Assembly: GCA_910578715.1 (NCBI GenBank)
Contig: CAJTRL010000013.1
Location: forward strand, 1 to 64,000
DNA from: an uncultured Lachnospiraceae bacterium
GTDB lineage: Bacteria > Bacillota > Clostridia > Lachnospirales > Lachnospiraceae
Length of the DNA: 64,000 nt
Direction of reading: 5' to 3'
Program-made: the position numbers and the translations under genes
Notes under the pieces: generated by a model
What the model saw: the letters and a program-made list of their open reading frames with translations, nothing else
Database searches by the model: none
What the model was told of the DNA's origin: nothing
Shown here: positions 53,464-60,186 of the stretch, one piece after another
How the letters are laid out: the number at the start of each line of letters is the position of its first letter
Numbering within the stretch: position 1 is the first letter of the stretch

Positions 53464-53650
53464 GTAACAGTTCAGCCATGCAGAAATGATTGTACAAATT
53501 GTCCGTGGGAGCTTGCTCATTAAGGACAACTTGCACAATCATTTCTATAGGGCGGACGCCCGGCATGAAATAAGTCACCAGCCAACTAGTAATATAATTA
53601 GTCAAGATGTATGTTCTGGTGACTTATGAATGACATGGCTGAACTGTTAC
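53464..53650. repeat. 187-bp multi-branched inverted-repeat element between ftsQ and ftsZ
   Basis: The outer arms 53464-53480 and 53634-53650 are a perfect 17-bp inverted repeat (core CAGTTCAGCCATG). Inside are three stems: 53482-53504 with 53524-53546 (AGAAATGATTGT-CAA paired with TTG-ACAATCATTTCT, then TTGTCC / GGACAA, capped by GAGC / GCTC), GGGCGGACGCCC (53550-53561), and TAAGTCACCAG (53571-53581) with CTGGTGACTTA (53616-53626). No gene is encoded. It starts 3 nt after the ftsQ stop. Confidence 0.8.
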
Positions 53651-53730
53651 GATTAACTGGTAATTTCTGTCAATTTCACAGCAAAACGGGGATATTGGAA
53701 CGAAAAGGGAACGAAAATCAAAAAAATAGG

Positions 53731-53759
53731 TTGCGAATTTGACGAAATAATTATATGAT
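53731..53759 (+). promoter_or_regulatory. ftsZ promoter
   Basis: TTGCGA (53731-53736), 17 nt, TATGAT (53754-53759). It indicates that ftsZ can be transcribed apart from the mraZ operon. Confidence 0.6.
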
Positions 53760-53827
53760 AATCTATATGAGTTTAGTATGAGGTTATTTTCATAGGAGTT
53801 TATTCGTAATAATAAGGAGGTACTACC

Positions 53828-55057
53828 TTGCTTGAGATTAAGACAAACGATGCTGAATCCGCTGCAAAGATAATTGTTATAGGCGTTGGTGGAGCGGGTA
53901 ATAATGCTGTTAATAGAATGATTGACGAAAGTATTGACGGGGTGGATTTTATCGGAATCAATACGGACAAGCAGGCGCTGCAGCTTTGTAAAGCCCCCAG
54001 GCTTTTGCAGATTGGGGAAAAGCTCACGAAAGGGTTAGGAGCAGGCGCCAAACCGGAAATCGGGGAAAAAGCTGCTGAGGAAAGCGAAGAAGAGATTGCG
54101 CTTGCGCTAAAAGGCGCGGATATGGTCTTTGTAACCTGCGGTATGGGAGGCGGAACCGGAACCGGAGCCGCGCCTGTCGTTGCCAAGCTGGCGAAGGACA
54201 TGGGAATCCTGACGGTAGGCGTTGTGACCAAGCCGTTCCGTTTTGAAGCAAAAGCCCGTATGGTCAACGCTTTAAGCGGCATTGATAAAATTAAGGACAA
54301 TGTGGATACGCTGATTGTCATTCCGAATGATAAACTGTTGGAAATCGTTGACAGAAGGACAACCATGCCGGACGCTTTAAAGAAAGCGGATGAAGTATTG
54401 CAGCAGGCTGTACAGGGTATTACCGATTTGATTAACGTTCCGGCTGTTATCAATCTTGACTTTGCGGATGTGCAGACCGTAATGAAAGATAAGGGCATCG
54501 CACATATCGGAATCGGTGCCGGAAAAGGAGAGGACAAGGCGAACGAGGCAGTTAAGATGGCGGTTGAAAGCCCGCTTCTGGAAACAACGATTTCGGGAGC
54601 AACCCATGTGATTATTAATGTATCCGGCGATATTTCGCTGGCGGACGCATCCGATGCGGCCGATTATGTCAGAGAACTGACGGGTGACGATGTCAATATC
54701 ATCTTTGGCGCAATGTATGACGCCAATATGTCGGACACCTGTAAAGTAACGATTATTGCAACGGGAATTGAAGAGAAAGCGAACCAGTTAAAAGGACTCG
54801 GATTTAAATCCGCATACATAACCCCCACTTCCTTACAGAGCAAAACTGCCGGGACAGGCGTCGGCGCGGGCCATGTCGGTTTTGGCACGGCGAATCTGGG
54901 CATCCGTCCTTCTTCCATCCTCGCCGGACAGGGAGCGGCCGGAGAGACGCAGTCAGAAGGCGTCAGACCGATTGCGGGCATCAACCGTGCGACGGATATC
55001 AAGAGTTCCGTAGAAGAGAAATCGTTGAAGATACCGGATTTTTTGCAGAGAAAATAA
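53828..55057 (+). CDS. ftsZ: Cell-division GTPase FtsZ
   Basis: 409-aa tubulin-like GTPase that forms the division ring. The nucleotide-binding motifs are VGGAGNNAVNRM at residues 19-30 and GGGTGTGAAPVVA near residue 107. The C-terminal conserved peptide that binds FtsA/SepF is present as KIPDFLQRK at the very end. The start is TTG at 53828, 7 nt after AAGGAGG; no ATG fits. ftsA is absent from this locus, as in many Clostridia that use SepF. Confidence 0.97.
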   Translation: MLEIKTNDAESAAKIIVIGVGGAGNNAVNRMIDESIDGVDFIGINTDKQALQLCKAPRLLQIGEKLTKGLGAGAKPEIGEKAAEESEEEIALALKGADMVFVTCGMGGGTGTGAAPVVAKLAKDMGILTVGVVTKPFRFEAKARMVNALSGIDKIKDNVDTLIVIPNDKLLEIVDRRTTMPDALKKADEVLQQAVQGITDLINVPAVINLDFADVQTVMKDKGIAHIGIGAGKGEDKANEAVKMAVESPLLETTISGATHVIINVSGDISLADASDAADYVRELTGDDVNIIFGAMYDANMSDTCKVTIIATGIEEKANQLKGLGFKSAYITPTSLQSKTAGTGVGAGHVGFGTANLGIRPSSILAGQGAAGETQSEGVRPIAGINRATDIKSSVEEKSLKIPDFLQRK

Positions 55058-55059
55058 AT

Positions 55060-55208
55060 GTACAAAGAGGACTTCTAAGGCAGCGAAGTACGCAGCCTAA
55101 GAAGTCCTATTACTTTGTACGAAAGAATCGCTTAAGCGATTCTTCCGGGGAGTGTTTCTAGCAAGGGTTTTGAGGGTGTGAATACGCAGCCTAAGAAGCT
55201 CTTTTTTT
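55060..55208. repeat. Variant branched element after ftsZ, with a duplicated 16-nt piece
   Basis: GTACAAAG (55060-55067) / CTTTGTAC (55113-55120) enclose AGGACTTC (55068-55075) / GAAGTCCT (55101-55108), extended by TAAGGCAGCG / CGCAGCCTAA with A-A mismatches. A tail hairpin AAGAATCGCTT / AAGCGATTCTT follows (55122-55144). This is the layout of the branched family without inner stem 2. The segment TACGCAGCCTAAGAAG (55089-55104) is repeated at 55183-55198, where it runs into T7 (55202-55208). Confidence 0.65.
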
Positions 55209-55251
55209 GTGCGAAAATCGTCAGAAAATTTTTGGGAAATGCTCCCCGGAT

Positions 55252-55284
55252 TTGACAAAATTATCGCTCCTTTTTTCATATAAT
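55252..55284 (+). promoter_or_regulatory. spoIIG-type promoter with 21-bp spacer and 0A-like box
   Basis: Perfect TTGACA (55252-55257) and perfect TATAAT (55279-55284) are separated by 21 nt, too far for unaided sigma-A. In B. subtilis the spoIIG promoter has the same long spacer (22 bp) and needs Spo0A. TTTGACA at 55251-55257 matches the reverse complement of the 0A box in 6 of 7 positions. Confidence 0.8.
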
Positions 55285-55346
55285 GAAGCAGGAAACAGGA
55301 TGTATTGCAGACTGAGAGAAAGGCATAAGCAGGAAGGGAAGGATTA

Positions 55347-56153
55347 GTGTATTACAAATTATATATTGACAGCGTATTTTTTGTTCAGTTCGTTATGAAC
55401 TTGTACTTGTTGTCCATAACGGGTAACGTTCTGAAGTGTACTGCCACGCACCGAAGAATATTATCCGGAGCCCTGCTCGGGGCCGGTATGATGTGTCTGG
55501 TCATTTTACTGCCGGCCGGGAATCTGAGGATAAGGCTCGTCATTGGTGTAATACCTGTCAGTATGTGTATGATTCGGGCGGCATTTGCAATCCGGCGGCC
55601 GGGGCTTCTTTTTAAGAGCAGCATCGCAATGGGTGTATGCGGTTTCCTGATGGGAGGCGTTGTATTATGGATTTCCCGTCGTTTTGCCTGGTTTGCAGAG
55701 CGGCAATATGATATCTGGATGATTGCTTTTTCGGGATATGCCGGTTATCGTTTTTTCCGGTTCCTCATTCAGAAACTGCATCGGGAAAGGACGGATGATT
55801 TAAGGGAGGTCAGGATTCCGGCCGGCGGGGAAATGATTCGGCTGAAAGCGTTTGTAGATACGGGAAATCATTTGTGTGAGCCCGTAAACGGCGCGCCGGT
55901 ATGCCTTATGAGCGAGAGCGCCGCCGGAGCTTTCCGGGATTTTTTTCTGCCTGAAAAGTATCACGCCATTCCGTACCGCAGCGTCGGAAGAAAAAGTGGA
56001 ATCCTGGATGCCTACGAGCTGCCGGAGCTTATTATTGAAGATACATACAGGGAAATATGCTGCAAACGGGTCATTGTCGCAATTTGTAATACGGGAATCT
56101 CACCAGAAAGCCTTTATCAAATGATATTACATCCTCAACTAATGGAAAACTAG
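55347..56153 (+). CDS. spoIIGA: Sigma-E processing peptidase SpoIIGA
   Basis: 268-aa membrane aspartic protease that activates pro-sigma-E in the mother cell. Five transmembrane helices fill residues ~1-140, and the cytoplasmic part carries the protease motif FVDTGNHLCEP with the catalytic Asp near residue 171. It starts with GTG at 55347. The substrate gene sigE follows 11 nt downstream. It is transcribed from the spoIIG-type promoter. Confidence 0.95.
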   Translation: MYYKLYIDSVFFVQFVMNLYLLSITGNVLKCTATHRRILSGALLGAGMMCLVILLPAGNLRIRLVIGVIPVSMCMIRAAFAIRRPGLLFKSSIAMGVCGFLMGGVVLWISRRFAWFAERQYDIWMIAFSGYAGYRFFRFLIQKLHRERTDDLREVRIPAGGEMIRLKAFVDTGNHLCEPVNGAPVCLMSESAAGAFRDFFLPEKYHAIPYRSVGRKSGILDAYELPELIIEDTYREICCKRVIVAICNTGISPESLYQMILHPQLMEN

Positions 56154-56164
56154 GAGGAAAAGAA

Positions 56165-56905
56165 ATGGTTTTTAAGGTGGCAATTCCCGGCAGGGTTCAG
56201 TTTAAAATGGTGCGTAAAGATACCAGATTCCTTATGCACAGGCAGGGAGACATACATTATATAGGAGGCGCGGAGGTACTGCCCCCGCCGCTTGAGGTAG
56301 AAAAAGAAAATGAAATTATAAACGACCTCGGCACAGAATATGAGAGTGAGGCAAAAGCCCTTTTAATCGAGCACAATCTGCGTCTGGTCGTATACATAGC
56401 CAAAAAATTCGATAATACGGGCGTCGGTGTGGAAGATTTGATTTCCATCGGAACGATTGGACTGATAAAATCCATCAATACCTTTAACCCGGAAAAAAAT
56501 ATTAAACTGGCAACATATGCTTCCCGCTGCATCGAAAATGAAATTCTGATGTATCTGCGGCGGAACAGCAAGCATAAAATGGAAGTGTCCATAGATGAGC
56601 CGCTTAACGTGGACTGGGACGGGAATGAGCTTCTGCTTTCCGATATTCTCGGAACGGATGAGGACGTCATCTATCAGGATATTGAAAACGAGGTGGAAAG
56701 AAAGCTGTTAATCAAAGCGATTTCCAAACTTACCGAGCGGGAACAGACCATTATCAGGCTGCGTTTCGGGCTTGGAAACGGGGACGGCAAAGAACTGACG
56801 CAGAAAGAGGTTGCGGAGCTTCTTGGTATTTCACAGTCTTATATTTCCAGACTGGAGAAAAAAATTATGCGCAGGCTGAAAAAAGAGATTCTGCGGGAAA
56901 CCTGA
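56165..56905 (+). CDS. sigE: Sporulation sigma factor SigE (pro-form)
   Basis: 246-aa mother-cell sigma factor. The first ~25 residues are the pro-sequence removed by SpoIIGA. Region 2 is IEHNLRLVVYIAKKF ... GVEDLISIGTIGLIKSINTFNP, region 3 includes MEVSIDEPLNVDWDGNELLLSD, and region 4 ends with the helix-turn-helix TQKEVAELLGISQSYISRLEKK. AGGAGG precedes the ATG. A terminator follows 58 nt after the stop. Confidence 0.97.
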   Translation: MVFKVAIPGRVQFKMVRKDTRFLMHRQGDIHYIGGAEVLPPPLEVEKENEIINDLGTEYESEAKALLIEHNLRLVVYIAKKFDNTGVGVEDLISIGTIGLIKSINTFNPEKNIKLATYASRCIENEILMYLRRNSKHKMEVSIDEPLNVDWDGNELLLSDILGTDEDVIYQDIENEVERKLLIKAISKLTEREQTIIRLRFGLGNGDGKELTQKEVAELLGISQSYISRLEKKIMRRLKKEILRET

Positions 56906-56962
56906 GAGCATTTGCGGAGGTGGAGCTCCGGGAAAATTTATCTGAATACTTTATTAGGAAAG

Positions 56963-56997
56963 GCAGTCGGATATTATCAGATATCCGATTGCTTTTT
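56963..56997 (+). terminator. Terminator of spoIIGA-sigE
   Basis: GCAGTCGGATAT (56963-56974) pairs with ATATCCGATTGC (56981-56992) with one G-T wobble and a 6-nt loop, followed by T5. The -35 of the next promoter lies within its right end. Confidence 0.9.
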
Positions 56998-57017
56998 AAA
57001 TGTAAAAAAAGTATAAT
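56989..57017 (+). promoter_or_regulatory. Promoter of the REC-HD-GYP-GGDEF gene
   Basis: TTGCTT (56989-56994), 17 nt, TATAAT (57012-57017). Transcription would start near 57024, so the branched element that follows forms the 5' leader of the mRNA. Confidence 0.72.
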
Positions 57018-57019
57018 AT

Positions 57020-57125
57020 AGTGAAGAGAAATTCTAAGGCGCCTTAAAGAACGCCGCCTAAGAATTTCTACGATTTGCGAAGCAAATCTTCTTCACTTGA
57101 AAGAATGCCTTAGAAAGGCATTCTT
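57020..57125. repeat. Branched intergenic element, copy 3 (5' leader of the REC-HD-GYP-GGDEF gene)
   Basis: Outer stem AGTGAAG (57020-57026) / CTTCACT (57091-57097). Inner stem 1 AGAAATTCT (57027-57035) / AGAATTTCT (57061-57069), extended by AAGGCG / CGCCTA. Linker TTCTACGA. Inner stem 2 GATTTGC (57072-57078) / GCAAATC (57082-57088). Tail hairpin AAGAATGCCTT (57101-57111) / AAGGCATTCTT (57115-57125). Confidence 0.82.
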
Positions 57126-57149
57126 CCGATGAGTTTCGGGGTAATACAT

Positions 57150-57203
57150 ATGGATGTGGTACATATGGGTATAATACATATGGGGGTACATATATGGGTG
57201 TGA
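57150..57203 (+). CDS. Possible 17-residue leader peptide overlapping the REC gene start
   Basis: ATG at 57150 opens a 17-codon frame (MDVVHMGIIHMGVHIWV) whose TGA (57201-57203) lies 5 nt inside the downstream gene, in another frame. CGGGG at 57137-57141 could be its ribosome binding site. The frame is built from a 15-bp DNA repeat (TACATATGG at 57145, 57160, 57175 and, shifted, 57187). Whether it is translated is not known; it may only be a repeat expansion. Confidence 0.3.
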   Translation: MDVVHMGIIHMGVHIWV

Positions 57204-59224
57204 AAAAAACAATTCTGATTGTTGACGATGACAGAATGAATCTGGTGACGGCGCAGAAGTTTTTGATGGAAGAATATAAAGTGGTCGGCGTCAATTCCGG
57301 AAAACAGGCTTTTAAATATTTGATGAAGTACAGGCCCGATTTAATCCTGCTGGATATTTTTATGCCGGAAATCGGGGGCTTTGAAGTTATGAAGCTGTTA
57401 CAGGAAAATCAGGACTGGTGCAAAATACCGGTTATTTTCCTGACAGCGGACAGAAAGACGGAAACGGAGTCCAAATGCTTTGAAATGGGAGCGCATGATT
57501 TCATTACGAAGCCTTTTGAGCCGGGCATTATGTTAAACCGTATCCGCCGTGCAATCGAGCTGGATGGATATCGGAAAGATTTACAGCGGAGGCTGGAAGA
57601 GAAAACAAGAGAAGTGGAGCTTGTGACGATACAGGCCATTACGACGGTAGCAAATACGATTGACGCCAAAGACGATTATACGAAGGGACATTCCATCCGG
57701 GTTGCCTATTATTCGGAGGCGCTTGCGCGGAAAATCGGCTGGTCCGAGGAAGAAGTCCAGAATATTCATTATATCGCTCTTCTGCACGATATCGGCAAAA
57801 TCGGCGTGCCGGATTCGGTCCTGAACAAGCCTTTTAAACTGACTAATGTGGAGTTCGAGTTAATCAAGAATCATACGGTCATGGGCGCGGAGATTTTGAA
57901 GGATATCAAGATGTTTCCCAATGTCAGCGTCGGTGCCAAATACCATCATGAGCGGTATGACGGCCGGGGATATCCGAGCGGCTTAAAAGGCGATGAAATA
58001 CCGATTGTGGCTCGGATTATCGGCATCGTGGATTCTTACGACGCCATGACGAGCAACCGCGTTTACAGGAAGCGCCTGCAGGATGAGATGGTGCGTCAGG
58101 AACTGATACGGGGAAAAGGTTCCCAGTTCGACCCTTATCTGGTGGACCAGTTTATGGAACTGCTGGAAGAGGGAAATTTACAGCAGAATATCCCGGAAGA
58201 AGATATGGTTATGCCGATTTTTAACAGCGATAAAATCTATGGAGGCGTGACGAGGGAAGAAACCGGATTAAATTCCAAGCTGGATTATCTGACGGGACTG
58301 CTCGGCAGAGAACAGGGTGAAAAAGAAATTACCGAGAGCCTTAGAAACGGAAACGGCTGTATTATGATGATTGACCTTGATAATTTCCGGGAAATGAACG
58401 ATAAGTTCGGCCACCTTGCGGGCGATTATGTGCTGAAAGAAGTAGCGGACCTGTTAAAAGAAGTTTCCAGAAAAAATATCGTCTGCAGGATGGGCGGCGA
58501 CGAGTTCCTCTATTATGTGGACGGCATTACAAAACAGGAAGAGGCGGAAGAGAAAGTAAAATTGATTCTGGACACTTTTGAAAAAAGAAAAAGCGAAATC
58601 TCCATGTTAGAGAATATCTCTCTTTCCATCGGTATCAGCCTTTTCGGAGTGGACGGCGGAAGTTTTGCGGAGCTTGTGAGAAAAGCGGATAAGGCATTGT
58701 ATCATGTCAAACAGAATAACGATGCCGCACAGCGATATCTGTTCTACCAGGGAACCAGTATGGCCAAGACGCTGGAGCAGTCAAAGTCTGACCTGAACAG
58801 GCTGGTGAGCATGGTGGAGAACAGACAGACTTACCACGGAGCGTTCCAAATCGCATACGAAGAGTTTGGCCGCGTCTATGATTTTGTGATGCACTTTTCA
58901 CAGCGGAACAAACAGGAAATGCAGCTGATTCTCTTTACCCTGTATTCTTCGGATGGAAGCGATATCAGGATTGAGCAGATGGAACGGGCCATGCAGTGCA
59001 TGGAACAGGCGATTATCAAATCTCTGCGCGGCGTGGATGTGGGAACGAGGTACAGCAGTTCCCAGTTCCTTGTAATTCTGCTCGGCGCCGAAAGAGGCGA
59101 TATCCGCATCGTTACGGAGCGTATTGTACAGAATTATTTTAAGTTATACGGGGACAGGGATATCACCTTATCTTATGATATCGCCAATCTTCATAACCAT
59201 AATGACGAGGAAGAAAAAAAGTAG
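57194..59224 (+). CDS. Response regulator with REC, HD-GYP and GGDEF domains
   Basis: 676-aa soluble regulator that appears able both to make and to degrade cyclic di-GMP. Order: REC domain (residues ~5-125; acidic DDD, phospho-acceptor Asp in LILLDIFMP, Lys in FITKPF); HD-GYP domain with LLHDIGKIG near residue 197 and YHHERYDGRGYPSGL near residue 250; GGDEF domain with intact MGGDEF near residue 433; then ~150 residues ending in RGVDVGTRYSSSQFLVILLG, which looks like a second GGDEF domain with the loop changed to SSSQF. GGGGG precedes the ATG. No histidine kinase is adjacent. It sits between sigE and the inverted sigG. Confidence 0.9.
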   Translation: MGVKKTILIVDDDRMNLVTAQKFLMEEYKVVGVNSGKQAFKYLMKYRPDLILLDIFMPEIGGFEVMKLLQENQDWCKIPVIFLTADRKTETESKCFEMGAHDFITKPFEPGIMLNRIRRAIELDGYRKDLQRRLEEKTREVELVTIQAITTVANTIDAKDDYTKGHSIRVAYYSEALARKIGWSEEEVQNIHYIALLHDIGKIGVPDSVLNKPFKLTNVEFELIKNHTVMGAEILKDIKMFPNVSVGAKYHHERYDGRGYPSGLKGDEIPIVARIIGIVDSYDAMTSNRVYRKRLQDEMVRQELIRGKGSQFDPYLVDQFMELLEEGNLQQNIPEEDMVMPIFNSDKIYGGVTREETGLNSKLDYLTGLLGREQGEKEITESLRNGNGCIMMIDLDNFREMNDKFGHLAGDYVLKEVADLLKEVSRKNIVCRMGGDEFLYYVDGITKQEEAEEKVKLILDTFEKRKSEISMLENISLSIGISLFGVDGGSFAELVRKADKALYHVKQNNDAAQRYLFYQGTSMAKTLEQSKSDLNRLVSMVENRQTYHGAFQIAYEEFGRVYDFVMHFSQRNKQEMQLILFTLYSSDGSDIRIEQMERAMQCMEQAIIKSLRGVDVGTRYSSSQFLVILLGAERGDIRIVTERIVQNYFKLYGDRDITLSYDIANLHNHNDEEEKK

Positions 59225-59241
59225 CCGTATCGCAATGTTAG

Positions 59242-60021
59242 TCAGGCGGTCAGATAATTCCGCATGGTTTTCAGGGCATTTTTTTCCAGGCGGGAGACCT
59301 GGGCCTGGGAAATGCCGATTTTTTCAGCAACTTCCATCTGGGTCTTTCCCTCGAAGAAACGCAGCGTGATGATTTCATATTCGCGTTCGGACAGTTTTTT
59401 CATGGCTTCGCTCAGGGAAATATGTTCGACCCAGACCTCTTCTTTGTTTTTTTTATCGCTTATCTGGTCCATGACATAGAGCGTATCGCCGCCGTCCGTG
59501 TAAATCGGTTCATACAGACTCATCGGGCTCTGGATGGCGTCCAGGGCATAGACGATATCTTCCTGGGAAATGCCGATTTCTGCGGCAATCTCGTTGATGG
59601 TGGGTTCCTGTGCATTTTTCCTTGTCAGATTTTCTTTCGCATAGATGGCTTTGTAAGCGGTATCCTTTAGGGAACGGGACACCCGGATGCTGTTGGAATC
59701 CCGCAGATAGCGTCTGATTTCCCCGATAATCATCGGAACCGCATAAGTAGAGAATTTTACATTCAGACTGCTGTCGAAGTTATCGATTGCTTTAATCAGG
59801 CCGATACAGCCGATTTGAAAAAGGTCGTCCACATTTTCATTGCTGGAATGAAACCGTTTGATAACGCTTAAAACGAGCCGCAGATTGCCTTTGATATATT
59901 CTTTTCTCGCGTTGTCGTCTCCGTCTCCGATTTTCCGGAAAAGTTCCTCCTTTTCTGCATTTTTTAACAATGGAAGTTTGGCGGTATTGACGCCGCAGAT
60001 TTCAACTTTTCCCTGAACCAT
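59242..60021 (-). CDS. sigG: Forespore sigma factor SigG
   Basis: 259-aa late forespore sigma factor. The diagnostic N terminus VQGKVEICGVNTAKLPLLKN matches SigG, followed by GNLRLVLSVIKRF, DDLFQIGCIGLIKAIDNFD, VKFSTYAVPMIIGEIRRYL and the terminal helix-turn-helix TQMEVAEKIGISQAQVSRLEK. The start at 60021 gives the family N terminus; AAAGGGG lies upstream. In B. subtilis sigG follows spoIIGA-sigE on the same strand; here it is inverted and separated by the REC-HD-GYP-GGDEF gene, with which it is convergent (17 nt apart, no terminator seen). Confidence 0.96.
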   Translation of the reverse strand: MVQGKVEICGVNTAKLPLLKNAEKEELFRKIGDGDDNARKEYIKGNLRLVLSVIKRFHSSNENVDDLFQIGCIGLIKAIDNFDSSLNVKFSTYAVPMIIGEIRRYLRDSNSIRVSRSLKDTAYKAIYAKENLTRKNAQEPTINEIAAEIGISQEDIVYALDAIQSPMSLYEPIYTDGGDTLYVMDQISDKKNKEEVWVEHISLSEAMKKLSEREYEIITLRFFEGKTQMEVAEKIGISQAQVSRLEKNALKTMRNYLTA

Positions 60022-60112
60022 AATATCGCTTTCCCCTTTCATCATCCTTTCTAAAAAGGATGTGCGAAAGCGAAGGTTTTATTCATGAATTGGTTGTGAA
60101 TCCAAAAAATGT

Positions 60113-60141
60113 TTTACAAAGGGCGTTATTTCTGGTACATT
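60113..60141 (+). promoter_or_regulatory. Promoter of the zinc-ribbon/SH3 gene
   Basis: TTTACA (60113-60118), 17 nt, TACATT (60136-60141), with an extended TG at 60133-60134. Confidence 0.6.
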
Positions 60142-60186
60142 ATTCATATATTTTATTTTAAACAGTAACAAAAGAGGTGGCGTACC

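Noticed and set aside
60022..60110. Possible sigma-F/G promoter upstream of sigG on the minus strand (TGAATA as -35)
   Set aside because: The -35-like sequence is good but the -10 position (CACATCC) matches the consensus poorly, so no promoter is called.
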